Assembly (NCBI RefSeq): GCF_000307855.1
Contig: NZ_AJLR01000057.1
Span: 1 to 33,426, forward strand
Length of the DNA stretch: 33,426 bases
Direction of reading: 5' to 3'
Source of the DNA: Schinkia azotoformans LMG 9581
GTDB taxonomy: Bacteria > Bacillota > Bacilli > Bacillales > Bacillaceae_J
Position numbers and translations under genes: made by a program. Positions 7,583 through 16,151 of this stretch are shown here, piece after piece (the first letter of the stretch is position 1; each line of letters starts with the position of its first letter). A model generated the notes under the pieces. It was not told where the DNA came from. It was given only the letters and a program-made list of their open reading frames with translations, and ran no database searches.

Positions 7583-9514
7583 TTGGAACTTCAAGCTAAA
7601 GTAATAGAGAAAAATTCTCAATTAGATAAAAACCAAAGAGAATCAAGTTTTATCTATAAAATGACTGAGCATCGGGAATTAATCGCCGCCTTACTTAGTG
7701 GTGTTCTTATTGTTGCTGCTTGGGTTTTTTCAAAATACGGAATGGAATCCACATCGGTAACGATTTTCGTCTTAGCTTTCTTAATTGGAGGATACGCTAA
7801 AGCCAAAGAAGGTATAACAGAAACTTTAAAGGAGAAAGACCTTAATGTAGAGATGTTAATGGTTTTTGCAGCTATTGGCTCTGCCATAATCGGCTACTGG
7901 GCCGAGGGTGCCATCTTAATTTTTATATTTGCCTTAAGTGGTGCTCTTGAAACTTATACAATGAATAAAAGCAAAAAGGAAATTTCAAGCTTAATGACTC
8001 TTCAGCCCGAAGAAGCATTGCGTATTATTGATGGTAGAGAAGAAAAAGTGCATGTTTCCATGTTGGAAATCGCCGATCAGATTTTAGTAAAACCGGGTGA
8101 ACGTGTTCCCGCTGATGGGATCATCATTCGCGGGGAAACAACACTGGATGAAGCAGCGATCACAGGTGAATCCATGCCCGTTAGCAAAAGGAATAAAGAT
8201 GATGTTTTTGCTGGGACTGTAAATTTAAACGGCTCCATCATTGTTGAAATCACAAAAAAGAGCAGCGAATCTTTATTCCAGAAGATTATTAATCTTGTTC
8301 AAAATGCCCAAAGTGAAAAAGCACCATCACAGTTATTCATTGAAAAATTTGAAGGAACCTATGTAAAGGTTGTTTTAGCTGTCGTTATTTTAATGATGTT
8401 TCTTCCTCATTATCTGTTAGGTTGGAACTGGCAGGAAACTTTTTACCGTGCCATGATTTTATTAGTTGTCGCATCGCCATGTGCTTTAATGGCTGCCATC
8501 ATGCCGGCGACACTATCAGCGATTTCAAATGGTGCCAAACAGGGGATCCTTTTCAAAGGTGGTGTTCATCTTGAAAATCTGAATGCCCTTAGAGCGATAG
8601 CCTTTGATAAGACTGGAACATTAACTAGAGGAAAACCGGAAATTACTGACATTATCATTCGCCCTGATATTACGGAGGAAGAGTTTTTATTAATAACAGC
8701 CTCCATTGAAAGCCATTCAAACCATCCATTAGCACAAGCCATTGTGCAATATACGAAGGAAAGATATTCAATAACTTTTGAAAAACCCTCTCAATTTAAG
8801 GATGTTCCTGGTTGGGGGATTGAAGCTTCTTTACTTGATAAACAATGGAAAATAGGTAAAAAAGATTTCATTGGTTTAGATGAGATCAAACGATTTCAAA
8901 ACAATATTGCAAAGACATTAGCAGAAGAAGGGAAGACGATTGTTTACGTTAAAGATGAAGAGGGCATCGCTGGAATCTTAGCTTTGAAGGATGTTGTCCG
9001 TGATATTTCAAAGCAAGCGATCCACACTTTAAATTCAATCGGTATTCATACGATCATGCTTACCGGTGACAGCGAAACCACAGCCCAGTCTATTGCTAAA
9101 GAAAGTGGAGTTAATCATTTTATTGCGGAATGTTTGCCTGAGACTAAGGTTGAACACTTGAAACAGCTTCAAGAAAAGTACCAAAATGTTGGTATGGTTG
9201 GAGACGGTATCAATGACGCCCCAGCACTCGCTACTGCAAGTGTTGGAATTGCAATGGGGGAAGGTTCAGATGTTGCATTAGAAACTGCAGATGTTGTTTT
9301 AATGAAAAACGATTTAACAAAGATTGCTGATGCGATCTCATTATCAAATCGAATGAACAAAATCATTAAACAAAATATTGTTTTTTCCATCTTAGTGATT
9401 ATGCTCTTAATTGCTTCGAATTTTCTTCAAGTGCTTGACCTTCCGTATGGGGTTATCGGCCATGAGGGAAGTACATTATTAGTAATATTAAATGGATTGC
9501 GATTGTTAAAGTAA
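7583..9514 (+). CDS. pfeT: P1B-4 type metal-transporting ATPase (PfeT/ZosA-like iron efflux)
   Basis: An ATP-driven transition-metal pump in the plasma membrane; the B. subtilis relative exports Fe(II) under peroxide or iron stress (once described as zinc uptake). The 643 residues contain actuator motif ITGES (193-197), the metal-site SPC (298-300) in a membrane helix, the phosphorylation site DKTGT (D342), a nucleotide-domain SHPLAQ-like SNHPLAQ, hinge GDGINDAP, and HEGST (627-631) in the last helix. SPC with HEG(G/S)T and no N-terminal CXXC metal-binding domain are the P1B-4 hallmarks. The start is TTG at 7583, with GGGAGGG 7 nt upstream. The gene is monocistronic, controlled by the promoter and Per box at 7420-7466. 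Zn, Co or Fe cannot be separated by sequence alone, but PerR control favours iron. Confidence 0.88.
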   Translation: MELQAKVIEKNSQLDKNQRESSFIYKMTEHRELIAALLSGVLIVAAWVFSKYGMESTSVTIFVLAFLIGGYAKAKEGITETLKEKDLNVEMLMVFAAIGSAIIGYWAEGAILIFIFALSGALETYTMNKSKKEISSLMTLQPEEALRIIDGREEKVHVSMLEIADQILVKPGERVPADGIIIRGETTLDEAAITGESMPVSKRNKDDVFAGTVNLNGSIIVEITKKSSESLFQKIINLVQNAQSEKAPSQLFIEKFEGTYVKVVLAVVILMMFLPHYLLGWNWQETFYRAMILLVVASPCALMAAIMPATLSAISNGAKQGILFKGGVHLENLNALRAIAFDKTGTLTRGKPEITDIIIRPDITEEEFLLITASIESHSNHPLAQAIVQYTKERYSITFEKPSQFKDVPGWGIEASLLDKQWKIGKKDFIGLDEIKRFQNNIAKTLAEEGKTIVYVKDEEGIAGILALKDVVRDISKQAIHTLNSIGIHTIMLTGDSETTAQSIAKESGVNHFIAECLPETKVEHLKQLQEKYQNVGMVGDGINDAPALATASVGIAMGEGSDVALETADVVLMKNDLTKIADAISLSNRMNKIIKQNIVFSILVIMLLIASNFLQVLDLPYGVIGHEGSTLLVILNGLRLLK

Positions 9515-9526
9515 ATATTCTGAAGG

Positions 9527-9660
9527 GCGCCCAGCGACTCGTAAACTTCACTCATCTCCCTACGATAAGTTAACATCGACTCTATTTACTCGTCGTGTTT
9601 CCTTTATCTCAGTCGATGAGCTCCAGTTTATCCGTCGCTAAACGGGCGCTTCCGCTTTTC
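9527..9660 (-). repeat. 145-bp covarying repeat, copy D
   Basis: In minus-strand sense it starts AAAAGCGGAAGCGCCCG and ends GTCGCTGGGCGCC, lacking the GGAGCTAGACA tail. Stems are AGCGAC/GTCGCT, AAACT/AGTTT, CTCATC/GATGAG (perfect), GATAA/TTATC, AACA/TGTT and CGAC/GTCG. It begins 3 nt after the stop codon of the same-sense 28-residue gene (9664-9750). Confidence 0.85.
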
Positions 9661-9663
9661 TAG

Positions 9664-9750
9664 TTAGTGATAGCTATTCGATTTATTAGCACCACTAGAT
9701 GTTTTTTGCTTAGGATTAGAACCACTTTTCTTTTGTTTAGTTTTGCCCAT
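9664..9750 (-). CDS. 28-residue basic Ser/Lys-rich protein (possible small spore protein)
   Basis: The protein begins MGKTKQKKSGSN and ends NKSNSYH; it is rich in Lys, Ser, Asn, Gln and Gly, with no hydrophobic stretch. A strong GGAGGGG lies 6 nt before the ATG, the main argument for expression. The composition resembles small spore proteins of bacilli, but I cannot assign it to a named family. The stop codon is followed within 4 nt by repeat copy D in the same sense. It stands alone between pfeT (opposite strand) and yfkH, which ends 103 bp upstream of its start. Confidence 0.55.
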   Translation of the reverse strand: MGKTKQKKSGSNPKQKTSSGANKSNSYH

Positions 9751-9853
9751 TGTTGACCCCTCCTTTACAGGATGAAAGCTTAACGCCTTCTTCAAACATA
9801 GTATGGGTTCGACAGGTCTAATATATTTTTATTAAAGTCAACCAAACTTGGCA

Positions 9854-10693
9854 TTAATTACGAGTCATTTTAGCCATCCTCAAGATTGCATTAATTTCTC
9901 CACCTAAAATGATAACCATCGCTGATAAATAAAACCAGATCATAAGAACAATGATTCCCCCAAGGCTACCGTACGTTGCAGTATAATTACCAAAGTTCAA
10001 TACAAAATAAGAAAAAGCAAGCGATACAAGCTGCCAACCGATTGTTGCAAAAAAGACCCCATACCACACTTCACTTATACGTAGTTTTTTATTTGGTGCA
10101 AAATAGTACAACATCGCTAATACGACAACCATAACAAAAAAACTAATAAAAATTCTGATAAAGTCCCAAATTGCCATAAATGACTTTGATATACCGAAAT
10201 GAGTAAATAGAAAAAGACCGATTGCCTTACCGAATACTGGTAATAACAACGCTATAATGATCACGACAATCATAGCAACTGTCAAACAAATAGCGATTAG
10301 TCGTGATATGATATAAGATCGATTTTCATGAACATCATAGGCGCGATTTAACGCCCGAATGATTGCATTGATTCCATTTGATGCTGACCAAATAGTAGCA
10401 ATGACACCAAATGAAAGCAGACCACCCCTAGGTTCATCAAGTATTTGCCGTAAATTCGTTTCGATCAGATGCATTGTTTCACCAGGTGCAAACTTGCTTA
10501 CCAGTCCTAAAAGATCATCCAAAGAAATGGGCAAATAACCTATAAGTGTAATGATGAAAATTAAAAACGGAAATAAAGACAATAGGAAAAAATAAGCTAA
10601 TTGTGCAGATAAGCCTACAACTTCATCATGCATAAAACGATAATAAAATTCTTTAATAAAACCTTTTAATGTTGAGATATCGGTTTGTGCCAT
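9854..10693 (-). CDS. yfkH: YihY/BrkB family membrane protein (YfkH)
   Basis: An integral membrane protein of 279 residues with about six transmembrane helices, formerly misnamed ribonuclease BN. Typical family features are visible: LSAQLAYFFLLSLFPFLIF near residue 30, IWSASNGINAIIRALNRAYDV near 105-125, and a C-terminal GSLGGIIVLMIWFYLSAMVIILGGEINA block. The role in the cell is not established. The ATG at 10693 has TGGGGG upstream. It lies 22 bp after the YtxH gene and should be co-transcribed with it from the candidate sigma-B promoter at 11063-11087, in line with my recollection that yfkH is a general-stress gene in B. subtilis. Confidence 0.87.
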   Translation of the reverse strand: MAQTDISTLKGFIKEFYYRFMHDEVVGLSAQLAYFFLLSLFPFLIFIITLIGYLPISLDDLLGLVSKFAPGETMHLIETNLRQILDEPRGGLLSFGVIATIWSASNGINAIIRALNRAYDVHENRSYIISRLIAICLTVAMIVVIIIALLLPVFGKAIGLFLFTHFGISKSFMAIWDFIRIFISFFVMVVVLAMLYYFAPNKKLRISEVWYGVFFATIGWQLVSLAFSYFVLNFGNYTATYGSLGGIIVLMIWFYLSAMVIILGGEINAILRMAKMTRN

Positions 10694-10715
10694 TTTTAAC
10701 CCCCATTAAAAGTTC

Positions 10716-11039
10716 TTATATTTCGTCCAATTCCCTTCCCTCTTCGATATTGTTGGATAAGAGCAGCTTATCACTTGACTGCCTAATATCATTTACCTTT
10801 TCAACAATAAACGTTATATCTTCCGTAACCTCTTCTATTTTTTGTCTTGCAACGGAAATTTTATCGGAAACGCCCTCGATTAATTCAGTAGGATTTTTAC
10901 TATAATGCCATACAGTTCTTCCACAATCCTTTACCTGATTAACCGTGTTTTCTCTTGTTTCACGGTCTAATAAGGAAATGACCGCGCCGGCTAAAGCACC
11001 GTATAGGATCCCTTTAATTAGTTTATTATTTTTTTCCAT
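10716..11039 (-). CDS. YtxH domain protein (YfkI-like)
   Basis: A 107-residue protein with an N-terminal glycine/alanine-rich hydrophobic segment (KGILYGALAGAVISLLD, residues 9-25), followed by a long charged helical region, which is the YtxH layout seen in general-stress proteins. It probably has one membrane-associated helix and a cytoplasmic coiled tail. AAGGAG lies 8 nt before the ATG. It is the first gene of a two-gene unit with yfkH (22-bp gap) and is preceded by a sigma-B-like promoter. By position it corresponds to B. subtilis YfkI, which I cannot confirm by sequence. Confidence 0.8.
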   Translation of the reverse strand: MEKNNKLIKGILYGALAGAVISLLDRETRENTVNQVKDCGRTVWHYSKNPTELIEGVSDKISVARQKIEEVTEDITFIVEKVNDIRQSSDKLLLSNNIEEGRELDEI

Positions 11040-11062
11040 CTGATACGCTCCTTTTTATATGT

Positions 11063-11087
11063 ATACCCATTATATTGTATAAAAAAC
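11063..11087 (-). promoter_or_regulatory. Candidate sigma-B promoter of the YtxH-yfkH unit
   Basis: On the minus strand GTTTTT (11082-11087), a 13-nt spacer and GGGTAT (11063-11068). The consensus is GTTTAA-N12-15-GGGTAT; the -10 is perfect and the -35 matches 4 of 6. The start site would be about 15-20 nt before the ATG at 11039, just upstream of or over the ribosome site. Confidence 0.6.
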
Positions 11088-11225
11088 CAACTTCTACCTT
11101 ATTATAGCCAACTGAAACTAGTTGTGAGAACTTGTTACCATATTTATTTTTTATTTCCAAATTTAATACTTTTGTATATAAGCTATACCAATATTATAAA
11201 TTATCCTACTTTTTCCTTAATTTGA

Positions 11226-11254
11226 TTGACCTAGTTTTCTGAATACTCTATATT
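11226..11254 (+). promoter_or_regulatory. Candidate sigma-A promoter of the symporter gene
   Basis: TTGACC (11226-11231), a 17-nt spacer, TATATT (11249-11254). The leader would be about 34 nt. Confidence 0.65.
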
Positions 11255-11294
11255 ATTGTTATAATAGTAATATTTCAAAATAGGAGGGTAATGA

Positions 11295-12650
11295 ATGACT
11301 TTTTTAGATGTGATTAGTACCGTCAGCGATTGGATTTGGGGACCTCCGTTATTAATTTTAATAGTTGGAACCGGAATTTATTTAACTATTAGACTGGGCT
11401 TTCTCCAAATTACAGCCCTACCTTATGCTCTCAAGCAAGCTTTTAGCAAAAAGCAGGATAATACCTCTGAAGGGGATATATCTCACTTTCAAGCTTTAAC
11501 AACTGCTTTAGCAGCAACAGTTGGAACCGGTAACATTGTTGGGGTTGCTACTGCCGTTGTTTTGGGTGGACCTGGTGCTGTTTTTTGGATGTGGCTTTCT
11601 GCTCTATTTGGTATGGCGACTAAATATGCAGAGGCTATTCTTGCCGTAAAATATCGTGTAGAGGATAAAAACGGTGAAATGGCCGGCGGTCCAATGTATT
11701 ACTTGGAGCGTGGATTAGGTCAAAAGTGGCTAGGGATGCTTTTTGCTTTCTTCGGTGCAATCGCTGCCTTTGGAATTGGAAATATGGTGCAGTCAAACTC
11801 GATTTCCTCCGTAGTTGATGCAACATTCCATGTACCAACTTGGGTAACAGGCCTTGTTTTAACTATTTTTACTGCTCTTGTAATTCTAGGAGGTATCAAG
11901 AGCATTGGTAAAGTTACAGCTTACTTCGTACCAGTCATGGCCATCTTCTACTTAATCGCTGGTTTAGTCATTATGGTTACCAACATTAATGAAGTCCCAG
12001 CGGCTATTAGTCTAATTTTCTCACAAGCCTTTACAGGTGATGCTGCTGCAGGAGGTGCAATCGGAGCTGCGATTCGTTGGGGGGTTGCACGCGGGGTATT
12101 CTCTAACGAAGCTGGTTTAGGTTCTGCTCCAATTGCCGCTGCAGCTGCAAAAACAGACTTTCCTGCTCGTCAAGCGTTAGTATCCATGACACAGGTTTTT
12201 ATCGACACAATTATCATCTGCTCAATTACTGGCATAACTCTTGTTATGGGAGGTATTTACCACGATGGACTTAAAGGAGCAGAATTAACAACCGCGACCT
12301 TCGAAAAACTAATCGGTGCACCAGGACCAATCATCGTTGCTATCGGATTAATTTTCTTTGCCTATTCAACGGTTCTTGGTTGGGCCTATTATGGAGAAAA
12401 ATGCTTCTCCTATCTATTTGGTAATGAAGCAATCAAATATTATCGCGTTGTATTTGTTTTAGCTGTTTTTGTAGGAGCAGTTTCAACCCTTGATGCTGTA
12501 TGGGGAATTGCGGATATCATGAACGGTCTAATGGCCTTCCCTAACTTAATTGGGTTACTTGGACTTTCAGGTGTAGTTGTGGCTGAAACAAGACGATTTA
12601 AAAAGGTTATGCAAGAAGAAAAAGCTAAATCTCCGAACGTCGGGGCTTAA
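11295..12650 (+). CDS. Sodium/alanine (or glycine) symporter, AgcS family
   Basis: A sodium-coupled amino acid importer in the plasma membrane. It has 451 residues with about eleven membrane segments. Family motifs are ALTTALAATVGTGNIVGVATA (about 65-85), the signature GGPGAVFWMWLSALFGMATKYAE, EMAGGPMYYLERGL, and RGVFSNEAGLGSAPIAAAAA. These identify the AgcS (DAACS-like) family; alanine or glycine is the usual substrate, and glutamine has been proposed for some Bacillus members. ATG 11295 has AGGAGGG 6 nt upstream; an ATG at 11291 is out of frame. It has its own promoter (11226-11254) and terminator (12675-12703). It interrupts the yfkI-yfkK order, so it is probably a lineage-specific insertion. 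Confidence 0.92.
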   Translation: MTFLDVISTVSDWIWGPPLLILIVGTGIYLTIRLGFLQITALPYALKQAFSKKQDNTSEGDISHFQALTTALAATVGTGNIVGVATAVVLGGPGAVFWMWLSALFGMATKYAEAILAVKYRVEDKNGEMAGGPMYYLERGLGQKWLGMLFAFFGAIAAFGIGNMVQSNSISSVVDATFHVPTWVTGLVLTIFTALVILGGIKSIGKVTAYFVPVMAIFYLIAGLVIMVTNINEVPAAISLIFSQAFTGDAAAGGAIGAAIRWGVARGVFSNEAGLGSAPIAAAAAKTDFPARQALVSMTQVFIDTIIICSITGITLVMGGIYHDGLKGAELTTATFEKLIGAPGPIIVAIGLIFFAYSTVLGWAYYGEKCFSYLFGNEAIKYYRVVFVLAVFVGAVSTLDAVWGIADIMNGLMAFPNLIGLLGLSGVVVAETRRFKKVMQEEKAKSPNVGA

Positions 12651-12674
12651 AAGAGAAAGCGGAAAAACAATATC

Positions 12675-12703
12675 GAGATTGCAAAATTGCAATCTCTTTT
12701 TTT
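12675..12703 (+). terminator. Rho-independent terminator of the symporter gene
   Basis: GAGATTGCA pairs with TGCAATCTC around a short A-rich loop, followed by seven T. Confidence 0.9.
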
Positions 12704-12758
12704 CATATGGTACGATGGTTAATAAATGAACTCGAAAAGTTTTGAAAGGGAGACGGAT

Positions 12759-12980
12759 ATGGACTTAACAAAAAAATCAAAAGAAAATATCGTATATATG
12801 GTAGAAGCAATCAAAGATAAACTGCGCATGGCTAATGTCGATGCGTTTAAGGCTGACAATTTTAATGAAGAAATGTATGAGGAATTAAAAGACATTTATG
12901 ATCTTGTTAAAACTAAAACAACATTCAGCATAAGTGAAATGCAAGCCATTGCCGCAGAGTTGGGGAATATTAGAAAGTAA
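12759..12980 (+). CDS. yfkK: DUF1128/UPF0435 family protein (YfkK)
   Basis: A 73-residue soluble, helical, charged protein of unknown function, starting [20 protein letters not shown] and ending in the conserved [15 protein letters not shown] block. The ORF is open from 12726, but AAGGGAG lies 9 nt before the ATG at 12759 and the family starts there. It has a strong terminator 8 nt after the stop. It follows the symporter gene after that gene's terminator, so it is probably transcribed separately. Confidence 0.85.
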   Translation: MDLTKKSKENIVYMVEAIKDKLRMANVDAFKADNFNEEMYEELKDIYDLVKTKTTFSISEMQAIAAELGNIRK

Positions 12981-12987
12981 ACGGGAG

Positions 12988-13021
12988 ATGCTTATGAGGT
13001 CCATCCTCATAAGCATTTTTT
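12988..13021 (+). terminator. Rho-independent terminator of yfkK
   Basis: A perfect 12-bp stem ATGCTTATGAGG/CCTCATAAGCAT with a 5-nt loop, then five T. Confidence 0.9.
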
Positions 13022-13032
13022 ACCATTGATTT

Positions 13033-14136
13033 TTACATTTCTTTTATTTTTGCAAAACTAGTAATTTCATTATTTATTTCTTCATACTTTCTATCCAAGG
13101 TGCTGAAGTCCATTGCCGCGATATAAATATGCTCCAATTGATCGTGTAGTTCTTTCGCCTTAGCAAGGTACGAAGTGGCTTCTTTCATTTTGGCTGAATA
13201 TCTTTCTCTGATGTCATTAATTTTATCAGCATATTTTTCATCCGTACCTGGTTTGATTGTTCTTGTGTACATATCTACAACTATGTCAGATTCTCTATCA
13301 GGGAAATGTTCGTGTGGGGCAGTGCTGTCAAATATGGCAACACCAATTTCTCTAAAAAGGACCATGTCCAGACTGTTCGGATCAAAACCACAATGGTAAA
13401 TCTCCACATCATACCCTAATTTTTCTGCATTTGCTGCAATTTTTTTCAGCATTGTTGATTTGCCTGAACCAGGGCGCCCTTTAAGGAAGTAGCGATTTTC
13501 GATATCTGCTGTTAAATTTTGAATAAAGTCAACTGGACCTTTCGGTGTAGCTGCACCTAAAAAGCGATGGATGATGTCACTCTTCTTATTCAAGCTTACT
13601 CCACCGAAGAATTGTTCAATAAGCTCTTCAGTCAATTTATTGGCCGCAACAAAATCCATATTTTTTATATAACACACTTCCCACTCATCATGAATTTTTA
13701 ACCCTTCGGCAAATAATGAATAGGCAGTTTGAAAGGAGTCGGAAATTTGCCTTGATAGTTTCACAATTTCATCTTTATGGAAAGCAAGTTTTTTGGAATC
13801 CCAAGCATCCCCCAAATTCACATATTCCTCAACTGCACCCGGTACTTTTGGCTCGATCACATGTGGAGCTGTTCCATCAACAATTCCAACCTGCAAATCT
13901 CTAATAATGACACCGTCAATTGAATTATTGTCGGAAGCACAATGGATGTATTCAATATTAAAACCTTTATCCAGCCATTCTTCCCCAATTTTTTTCATTA
14001 AAAATGATTTCCCCGTTCCAGGACCACCCTTTAAAATAAATAACCGTTCCAAGTCTTTTAGGTTTGAATCAAATAAATTATGGAAGCCTTTAGCTGTATT
14101 TCCACCGGCATAATAATTTTTAACTGTTCCTGCCAT
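13033..14136 (-). CDS. Duplicated P-loop ATPase (PRK06851-like)
   Basis: A soluble protein of 367 residues with two similar nucleotide-binding halves. Half one has Walker A GGPGTGKS (37-44) and half two GRPGSGKS (about 225). Each is followed by a block that repeats nearly word for word: YIHCASDNNSIDGV against YHCGFDPNSLDMV, then IRDLQVGIVDGTAPH against FREIGVAIFDSTAPH. The duplicated HC-D-NS-D and D-TAPH motifs are unlike classical AAA or ABC cores, and no partner domain is visible. It resembles an uncharacterised family catalogued as PRK06851. No signal or membrane segment is present. It stands alone, divergent from the ABC-F gene. The function is unknown; ATP or GTP binding is inferred from the P-loops. 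Confidence 0.8.
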   Translation of the reverse strand: MAGTVKNYYAGGNTAKGFHNLFDSNLKDLERLFILKGGPGTGKSFLMKKIGEEWLDKGFNIEYIHCASDNNSIDGVIIRDLQVGIVDGTAPHVIEPKVPGAVEEYVNLGDAWDSKKLAFHKDEIVKLSRQISDSFQTAYSLFAEGLKIHDEWEVCYIKNMDFVAANKLTEELIEQFFGGVSLNKKSDIIHRFLGAATPKGPVDFIQNLTADIENRYFLKGRPGSGKSTMLKKIAANAEKLGYDVEIYHCGFDPNSLDMVLFREIGVAIFDSTAPHEHFPDRESDIVVDMYTRTIKPGTDEKYADKINDIRERYSAKMKEATSYLAKAKELHDQLEHIYIAAMDFSTLDRKYEEINNEITSFAKIKEM

Positions 14137-14360
14137 ATTCTTTTTACACTCCCTACAAACGGATTTGGAAATATTCCTTTAATACCATATGTTAACAGCT
14201 GCAATTAGGTGAATGCCCAACACTAGAAAGGAAGCAGCTATTAAATGTCGATTCCCCGGGAAATAGCGAATTATATAGAATCAATTTGTCTCGATATGGA
14301 AAAAAGTTTTCTTTCATCCGCTCGCTGTGTCATATATAATCAAAATATGTGTTTTAAAGG

Positions 14361-14505
14361 AAAAGCGGAAGCGCCCGTTCAGCGACGTAAGGACTGGAGC
14401 ACGTCGACTGAGATAAAGAAAACACGACGAAAGAAATGAGTCGATGTTGACTTATCGTAGGGAGGCGGGCGAAGTCCTCTAGTCGCTGGGCGCTGGAGCT
14501 AGACA
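14361..14505 (+). repeat. 145-bp covarying repeat, copy A
   Basis: A full-length copy. The stems are AGCGCCC (14370-14376) with GGGCGCT (14488-14494); AGCGAC (14381-14386) with GTCGCT (14482-14487); GGACT (14391-14395) with AGTCC (14473-14477); CACGTC (14400-14405) with GGCGGG (14464-14469, one mismatch and one G-T); GATAA (14412-14416) with TTATC (14452-14456); AACA (14421-14424) with TGTT (14445-14448); CGAC (14425-14428) with GTCG (14440-14443). The rest of the 405-bp gap between the divergent genes shows no gene I can support. Confidence 0.88.
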
Positions 14506-14541
14506 TAAATAAAATATTAATTGACCGGAAGTGAGGAAATT

Positions 14542-16098
14542 ATGAGTATTTTAACTGTCAAAAACTTAAGCCATGGCTTTGGAGACCGTGCCATTTTTAA
14601 TGATGTCTCTTTTCGTCTTTTAAAAGGAGAGCATATCGGATTAATTGGTGCAAATGGTGAAGGTAAATCCACCTTTATGAATATTATTACTCGAAAACTT
14701 GAACCAGACGCTGGGGATGTGGAATGGTCGAAGAATGTTCGTGTTGGCTATCTTGACCAACATACAGTGCTTGAAAAAGGATTAACGATCCGTGATGTAC
14801 TGAAAAGTGCATTCCAATATTTGTTTGACCTTGAAGCTGAAATGAACCAAATTTATGAAAAGATGGCGGATGCTACACCTGAAGAGCTTGAAAAATTGCT
14901 TGAAGACGTTGGGACAATTCAAGACCTTTTAACAAATAATGATTTTTATATTATTGATGCCAAGGTTGAAGAAGTTGCACGTGGTCTTGGATTGCAGGAT
15001 ATCGGTCTTGAACGTGATGTTACCGATTTAAGTGGTGGCCAAAGAACAAAAATCCTACTCGCCAAATTATTGCTTGAAAAGCCGGACATTTTGCTATTGG
15101 ATGAGCCGACAAACTATTTGGATGAGCAGCATATCGAATGGTTAAAACGTTACCTTCAAGAATATGAAAATGCGTTCATCCTAATCTCTCATGATATTCC
15201 ATTCCTTAATAGCGTCATTAACTTGATTTATCATATGGAAAACCAAGAGCTAAATCGCTATGTCGGGGATTACGATAATTTCATGTCTGTTTATGAAATG
15301 AAGAAGCAACAATTAGAATCTGCTTATAAAAGGCAACAACAGGAAATTGCAAAGCTTAAAGACTTTGTTGCTCGTAACAAAGCAAGTGTTGCCACAAGAA
15401 ACATGGCGATGTCCCGTCAGAAAAAGCTGGATAAGATGGAAGTTATTGAATTAGCAAAAGAAAAACCAAAGCCCGAATTTAATTTTAAAGAAGCTCGTAC
15501 ATCAGGCAAACTTATTTTTGAAACAAAGGATCTTATTATTGGTTATGATGAACCACTTTCAAGACCGTTAAATTTGAAAATGGAACGTGGCCAAAAGCTT
15601 GCCCTCGTTGGTGCAAACGGTATTGGTAAAACAACATTGTTACGAAGCATTCTTGGAGAAATTAAGCCAATTTCAGGAACTGTAGAACGCGGCGAATATT
15701 TATATATCGGATATTTTGAACAAGAAGTAAAATCTTCCAATAATAACACATGTATTGAAGAAATTTGGAATGAGTTTCCTCATTTCAATCAATATGAAAT
15801 TCGTGCTGCCCTTGCGAAATGTGGCCTGACTACGAAGCATATTGAAAGTAAAGTAGAAGTATTGAGCGGTGGAGAAAAAGCTAAAGTTCGATTATGCAAG
15901 CTGATTAATAACGAAACGAATTTACTTGTATTGGACGAGCCAACAAACCACCTTGATGTTGACGCAAAAGAAGAATTAAAGCGTGCACTTAAGGCTTATA
16001 AAGGCAGCATTTTATTAATCAGCCATGAGCCTGAATTTTATAACGAAGTAGCCACAGACGTATGGAATTGTGAATCTTGGACAACGAAGGTGTTTTAA
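14542..16098 (+). CDS. yfmM: ABC-F family ATPase YfmM
   Basis: A soluble tandem ABC ATPase of the ABC-F class, which acts on ribosomes (translation factors or antibiotic protection) and lacks membrane domains. The 518 residues equal the length I recall for B. subtilis YfmM. The first ATPase has Walker A GANGEGKS, signature LSGGQRTK and Walker B LLLDEPTNYLDE. A charged linker (P-site tRNA interaction region, about 255-320) follows. The second has GANGIGKT, LSGGEKAK and LVLDEPTNHLD. The C-terminus ends WNCESWTTKVF. ATG 14542 has GAGG at 5-6 nt; an in-frame TTG at 14521 lacks a site. Nothing in the leader, such as an attenuator peptide, suggests induction by antibiotics, so a housekeeping role is more likely than resistance. 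Confidence 0.9.
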   Translation: MSILTVKNLSHGFGDRAIFNDVSFRLLKGEHIGLIGANGEGKSTFMNIITRKLEPDAGDVEWSKNVRVGYLDQHTVLEKGLTIRDVLKSAFQYLFDLEAEMNQIYEKMADATPEELEKLLEDVGTIQDLLTNNDFYIIDAKVEEVARGLGLQDIGLERDVTDLSGGQRTKILLAKLLLEKPDILLLDEPTNYLDEQHIEWLKRYLQEYENAFILISHDIPFLNSVINLIYHMENQELNRYVGDYDNFMSVYEMKKQQLESAYKRQQQEIAKLKDFVARNKASVATRNMAMSRQKKLDKMEVIELAKEKPKPEFNFKEARTSGKLIFETKDLIIGYDEPLSRPLNLKMERGQKLALVGANGIGKTTLLRSILGEIKPISGTVERGEYLYIGYFEQEVKSSNNNTCIEEIWNEFPHFNQYEIRAALAKCGLTTKHIESKVEVLSGGEKAKVRLCKLINNETNLLVLDEPTNHLDVDAKEELKRALKAYKGSILLISHEPEFYNEVATDVWNCESWTTKVF

Positions 16099-16104
16099 TT
16101 TATT

Positions 16105-16139
16105 AAAGGGAACTTCCAATTTAGGGAGCTCCCTTTTTT
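16105..16139 (+). terminator. Rho-independent terminator between yfmM and fhs
   Basis: AAAGGGA-CT pairs with AG-TCCCTTT (one internal mismatch), then TTTTTT. It serves yfmM and may also slow transcription from fhs, which converges from the other side. Confidence 0.85.
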
Positions 16140-16151
16140 ATCGAAATAAAA

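Noticed and set aside
14245-14439. 64-codon plus-strand ORF between the duplicated P-loop ATPase and yfmM
   Set aside because: Its 3' third lies in repeat copy A, its ribosome site is poorly spaced, and the translation resembles no family; at most a gene remnant.
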